Below, in pieces: positions 8,380-11,346 of a stretch of DNA of 11,346 nucleotides. The notes below the pieces were generated by a model. It did no database searches, had not been told where the DNA came from, and saw only the letters and a list, made by a program, of their open reading frames with translations. Position numbers and translations under genes: made by a program. The first letter of the stretch is position 1. Every line of letters starts with the position of its first letter. Origin of the DNA: Hondaea fermentalgiana (Eukaryota > Sar > Bigyra > Thraustochytrida > Thraustochytriidae); the NCBI GenBank assembly GCA_014084085.1, contig NPFB01000083.1, forward strand, positions 1 to 11,346. Reading direction: 5' to 3'.

Positions 8380-8421
8380 TGCGCATGGCGTCGACAACGG
8401 TCGCCTCGACGCCATTGCGTA
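8380..8421. repeat. Strong hairpin: 10-base perfect inverted repeat extended to about 15 pairs
   Basis: ATGGCGTCGA (8385-8394) and TCGACGCCAT (8406-8415) are perfectly complementary around an 11-base loop. Past a one-base bulge (T8416), pairing continues as TGCGC (8380-8384) with GCGTA (8417-8421), including one G-T wobble. It lies in no recognised gene. It could be a structured RNA element, a protein-binding palindrome, or a chance product of GC-rich DNA. Confidence 0.6.
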
Positions 8422-8438
8422 CGTACCACGCCACACCT

Positions 8439-8514
8439 GGCTGCAGTGTTGTAAGCCAGCGTCATCATGATGCCATTACATACAGCACCGTGGGACCGGC
8501 TGTATGCTGCAGCC
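8439..8514. repeat. Nested inverted repeats (76 bases)
   Basis: Outer arms GGCTGCAG (8439-8446) and CTGCAGCC (8507-8514) are perfectly complementary. Directly inside the right arm, GCTGTATG (8499-8506) pairs with CATACAGC (8479-8486) around a 12-base loop, so the two helices would stack. A 10-base palindrome CATCATGATG lies at 8463-8472. The right outer arm can instead pair downstream (GCAGCC 8509-8514 with GGCTGC 8521-8526). The length is tRNA-like, but no D-arm or T-loop consensus is present. Confidence 0.45.
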
Positions 8515-8890
8515 GCTTCTGGCTGCTACGACACGATGCGCCATGCATGCGATGGCCAGGCTTGGAGGGTGGAGTTCTCAGCAGCGTCTGCGACGGCGAG
8601 CGACTCGTAGCACCCTAACGAAGGCCCTGGCGGATAGCGGAGGCCTTGTACATACACGAGCCGCTGCCGCTGTGGCCTGTAGCCGCTGCCGACGCCGAGC
8701 ACAAAGGAAGCAAGTCGCGCAGCGTCCCGTCCGAAGGTCAGCCAAGTCCCGCGGACGGCCGTGTCGTGAATGGGACTCCAAGCGTGAGAGCTTGCGGCCT
8801 GGAGAGACCGAATCGCTGTAAAAATGGTCATCGCTCATTCAACTCGGCGACGGAAACGAAATGGTCAAGTAGCAGCCAACCAAGCGAGCC

Positions 8891-9045
8891 GGCTGGCTGG
8901 TTGGTGTGACTGGTGGATTAATGGTTGGATGGTTGGGACACGATCATGATGCTTGCAATCGATCGCTGGAGCCGGCTACGGCTGTGACCATGGTGGCATG
9001 TTGGTATGTTGGCAGCCAGCGAGCCAGCCAGCCAACCAGCCAGCC
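8891..9045. repeat. Inverted CTGG/CCAG arrays
   Basis: GGCTGGCTGGTTGG (8891-8904) is perfectly complementary to CCAACCAGCCAGCC (9032-9045), giving 14-base arms about 127 bases apart. The three CTGG arrays further left all run in one direction; the CCAG array here is the only one reversed. Confidence 0.75.
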
Positions 9046-9056
9046 AGTCAGCCAGC
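9011..9056. repeat. CCAG microsatellite array (reverse of CTGG)
   Basis: Imperfect GCCA/CCAG units with CAAC and CAGT variants. Its right end flanks a stretch without repeats that leads to the gene at 9408. Confidence 0.85.
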
Positions 9057-9340
9057 CCCGAAAGGCAGAGAGGTGTCTCAATAACGCTATCTCCATGATG
9101 GATGAGTGGATGGGATAAATGTAACCAACTTAACAAAATACTCTCACTCACAGTCAACAATCGCGGCGCTGGCTACGATGGCTATGGTGGCTGCGAGCTG
9201 CGCTGCGGTAAACTAGGCTGGGCTAGATCGAAGGAGAATAGTCGGGCTGGCGCTTATCTTCTCTAGTCTCGCGATTCTTTCTCTGTACTGACTCGTACGT
9301 ATGACCAGATTTGCTGCCGTGTCGTGGCATTTTGAAAGCT

Positions 9341-9346
9341 CACGTG
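9341..9346. promoter_or_regulatory. CACGTG palindrome (E-box/G-box type)
   Basis: A perfect CACGTG, 67 bases upstream of the ATG at 9408. The same hexamer is at 1470-1475 and 5693-5698, also outside genes. It is a typical bHLH or bZIP site in eukaryotes, but a six-base match is weak evidence. Confidence 0.25.
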
Positions 9347-10376
9347 ATCTGCTTCCATCCCAAGGTTTTCCTTTTGTCGACAGTTGAATCGATGTATCAA
9401 AACAAAGATGCTCGGATGGCGCGGCTGGGCCATCAACGGTGTCATCGATCCATATTTGAATATTACCTTACTTACCTTACGCTTCAAGTTCACCGAAGCT
9501 TATTTGGGCATTGAGGATGCGGAGACGCGACTGTCCGCCGAGGTCTCCTTGGGAGACTTCATTCGCGGACGAGTTGTCAAAGATGGCGAGGCCCTCATCC
9601 AATACTACCCTGGCGACCTTCCTTTCCTCCTCTTTTGCATCCACACCAACAACGGAGGTTGGAAGCCTTGGATGAAGAACTGGCCTCCTGGTCATCGCAC
9701 CTGCTCCAGTTCGCCGCACTGTTCGAGCTATGAAGCTTGGGAGAACGTACAGGTCATGTCAGACAGCACAATGGAGAATAACAGCTGGACGCAGACGAAC
9801 AAACTCGTTAACAAAGGCGTCAACGTCGAGCTGAAGCTTCCTGTTGGCGACGGGTCCGGGCCAACTTGCAGAGCCATTTTTGAGTACATTAGTAACAAGA
9901 CGGGTTCCTACCCTCACATGATCTACACCAAGATCCCCAAAATGTTTATCGACTTCAACAGGCAGCCTGGCGCAGCCTGGCTGAAGACACGAGGGACCTT
10001 GAAGTCCAAGGGCTTGGACGTCGTAAATCCAGAACAGTGGGCGTGCTACATGGACGCCATGACCTTCGTCCGCGAAGCGAAGAACGTGATCTATCGAAAG
10101 TATGGCGGGGGTTGGGAGATTAACTTTCACACACAAGGGCACTCGCGTATGATCAGCGCAGGCGTCGGAAACAAGAACCATCTCCAAAATCTCTTCAAAA
10201 ATCCCGATCTCGTTCGGTCGGACCTCGAGAAGACGAGCAAGAAATCGTCCCATTTTTACACGTACAACTACGACACCAAAAACATCAGTTACTATGATGG
10301 CGTCTACGGAAAGTACGCTGTCGCAGAAATTATGAACTCGCGAGGCGTCGGAGCAGCACCATCGCGATCCTTTCAG

Positions 10377-10379
10377 TGA
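10377..10379 (+). other. In-frame TGA stop inside the FGase-like domain
   Basis: The context is CAG TGA CCA. The frame is open for 323 codons before it (from the ATG) and 171 codons after it, and domain similarity continues across it. UGA followed by C is the leakiest stop context in eukaryotes, but no classical readthrough hexamer (UGACUA) is present. A pseudogene mutation, a sequencing error, readthrough or a short intron are all possible. Confidence 0.8.
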
Positions 10380-10487
10380 CCACAAGACAGCAACACTCCA
10401 AAGTGCTTCTGCGGAAGCACAGCGTTTGAGAGCCACTTTGCTCCCCTTACAGAGGAGGAAGCGAAGTTGAACGGGCACACCCTCGAC

Positions 10488-10768
10488 CTCGAGACGCCCA
10501 ATAACCGTCCCGACGAGGACTGGTACGTAGGAACCTGGAATAGCGCCATTGCAGAGCACAACAGCCACTTCTTCCAAGAGAAGAACCACATGGCCGACAT
10601 GGTTGAGATGTGGGGAGAAACCATCATCGATATTTGTCTCGAAATGTACGGCGTGGACCTTAATCTGGACTACGATCGCCCCTACAAAAGCCTAACGATC
10701 ACCTACAATAACGTCAAGCCTGCGACAACCTGTTCTGACGGGGTGATCTCGACGCTGAAACCCAAGAC
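10488..10768 (+). repeat. Direct repeat, copy 1
   Basis: This 281-base stretch, from CTCGAGACGCC to CCCAAGAC, recurs at 11067-11346 with an offset of 579 bases (578 after a one-base deletion). By eye about 18 positions differ, giving about 93% identity. It covers the end of the FGase-like fold and the start of the PAN module. Confidence 0.9.
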
Positions 10769-11066
10769 GGGGATCATGTGGACGCTCTCGGGGTGCGTGG
10801 CCGAGTGCCAAGCCGTCTCGAGCTGCAAGTACGTGGTCATGACAACATGGGGCACCAGCAAGACCCGGACCTGCGCGCTGCACTCTTCCTGCTAAAGCCA
10901 GCAGACGCAGCGCTTCTCGGCCGTCGTGGATGTTGAAGCCTATCTCGCCGAGGATTGATGACGACTGTCCACGAGTCAAATAGGCTTAGAGCCAGCACAG
11001 ACTTACGCAGTACGCGGGCCGTTGGGCTCATGGAAAGCCCACCGCCCAGCGAGGAATCCTTTCAAG

Positions 11067-11346
11067 CTCGAGACGCCGAATAACCGTCCCGACGAGGACT
11101 GGCACGTAGGAACCTGGAATAGCGTCATTTCAGAGCACAACAGCCACTTTCTCCGAGAGAGTACCAACATGGCCGACATGGTCGAGATGTGGGGAGAAAC
11201 CATCATCGATATTTGTGTCGAAGTGTACGGCGTGGACCTTAATCTGGATACGACCGCCCCTACAAAAGCCTAACGAACACGTACAATAACGTCAAGCCTG
11301 CGACAACCTGTTCTGACGGGGTGATCTCGACGCTGAAACCCAAGAC
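11067..11346 (+). pseudogene. Partial tandem copy of the FGase/PAN gene 3' part, frameshifted, runs off the window
   Basis: It starts abruptly at CTCGAGACGCC, with upstream sequence unlike copy 1, so it lacks the N-terminal 360 or so residues of the domain. It reads in the same frame as copy 1 (LETPNNRPDEDW..GTWNS) up to about 11248, where a single C present in copy 1 (CTGGACTACGA against CTGGATACGA) is missing. The frame then shifts to a stop at 11271-11273. Several substitutions are non-synonymous (Y to H, A to V, FFQEKNH to FLRESTN). The last 65 bases are identical to copy 1. It is probably a broken duplicate, although the rest lies outside the window and an upstream exon is not excluded. 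Confidence 0.7.

Larger units (their letters stand above)
7121..9407. other. Gene-poor, repeat-rich intergenic region
   Basis: About 2.3 kb with no gene that I can support. Frames of up to 382 codons cross it on both strands, but they are by-products of GC-rich and CTGG repeats (for example GWLAGWLAGW) or of biased composition, and none shows a domain. Contents are a TTTGC array, CTGG arrays (7231, 7354, 8201), a C/T-rich stretch (about 7290-7870), an extremely GC-rich core (about 7870-7980), a G/A-rich stretch (about 8060-8155), two inverted-repeat structures (8380-8421, 8439-8514) and oppositely oriented CTGG/CCAG arrays (8887-9056). It should include the promoters of the genes at 6632-7120 (-) and 9408 (+). 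Confidence 0.6.
9408..10895 (+). pseudogene. N-formylglutamate amidohydrolase-like + PAN/Apple protein, cut by an in-frame TGA
   Basis: One frame runs from ATG 9408 to TAA 10893-10895 (495 positions), broken only by TGA at position 324. Positions 62-420 fit the N-formylglutamate amidohydrolase (FGase) fold: GDLPFLLFCIHTNNGGWKP (69-87), YPHMIYTKIPKMFIDFNRQP (168-187), WEINFHTQGH (236-245), then AVAEIMNSRGVGAAPS (304-319) before the stop and DWYVGTWNS (371-379) after it. Both sides of the TGA are thus needed for one fold. Positions 421-495 form a PAN/Apple-like module with Cys 442, 463, 467, 473, 489 and 495. Motif positions that in the family, as I recall it, read PHGG and DxHG read IHTNNGG and NFHT here, so catalysis is doubtful. 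No signal peptide is visible; the 5' end may be missing or in another exon. A 57-base GT-AG intron (10376-10432) would also remove the stop in frame. Confidence 0.65.

Noticed and set aside
7209..8434. Overlapping frames of 382 codons (+, 7209-8357) and 361 codons (-, 7349-8434)
   Set aside because: Both arise from GC-rich, stop-poor sequence. They are Arg/Ala/Ser/Pro-rich with no recognisable fold, and they occupy the same bases in opposite directions.
8439..8514. tRNA gene, suggested by a 76-base length and a closing stem
   Set aside because: There is no T-loop GTTCRA motif before the 3' arm and no D-arm consensus. Internal pairing does not fit a cloverleaf.
6240..9120. The 14-base string TGGATGGGATAAAT occurring at 6240 and 9107
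   Set aside because: A single shared 14-mer in a window of this size and biased composition is close to chance expectation, and the flanks differ.
9759..10589. 276-codon minus-strand frame over the FGase-like gene
   Set aside because: It is a shadow of the + strand coding sequence, which matches a known fold on both sides of the TGA.

Overview
The window looks like nuclear DNA of a GC-rich, intron-poor eukaryote. It carries a mitochondrial calcium uniporter regulator (MICU family), an ankyrin protein with a membrane anchor, a CaiB/BaiF-type CoA-transferase, and an extracellular-type PAN/Apple domain joined to an N-formylglutamate amidohydrolase-like fold. There are no operons or Shine-Dalgarno spacing, and intergenic spaces run from 0.2 to over 2 kb and are rich in microsatellites (CTGG, TTTGC, GACA/GATA). 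This suits a stramenopile protist. A thraustochytrid (Labyrinthulomycetes) is my best guess, but that is inference from gene style, not proof.

Layout. The five genes alternate in strand. 230-1369 (+) encodes a membrane-anchored ankyrin-repeat protein. 1558-3063 (-) encodes a family III CoA-transferase and converges on it. A divergent promoter region of about 0.8 kb (3064-3853) separates the transferase from 3854-5314 (+), a MICU1-like protein whose EF-hand loops look degenerate. After its 3' UTR (AATAAA at 5612) comes about 1 kb of microsatellite-bearing spacer. 6632-7120 (-) encodes a 162-residue protein that I do not recognise. Then follow about 2.3 kb (7121-9407) with no convincing gene. 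This stretch holds CTGG/CCAG arrays, a long pyrimidine/purine asymmetry and two strong inverted-repeat structures (8380-8421 and 8439-8514).

The right end is the most unusual part. 9408-10895 (+) reads as one protein, an N-formylglutamate amidohydrolase-like domain followed by a six-cysteine PAN/Apple-like module, but an in-frame TGA at 10377 cuts it in the middle of the fold. Several family motif residues are also altered. A second, partial copy of the 3' half starts at 11067, 579 bases further on and about 93% identical, and carries a one-base deletion that breaks its frame. The locus is either a decaying tandem family, a stop-readthrough or spliced gene, or an assembly problem.

Apart from the MICU and CoA-transferase genes sharing a divergent promoter region, nothing shows that these genes work in one pathway.
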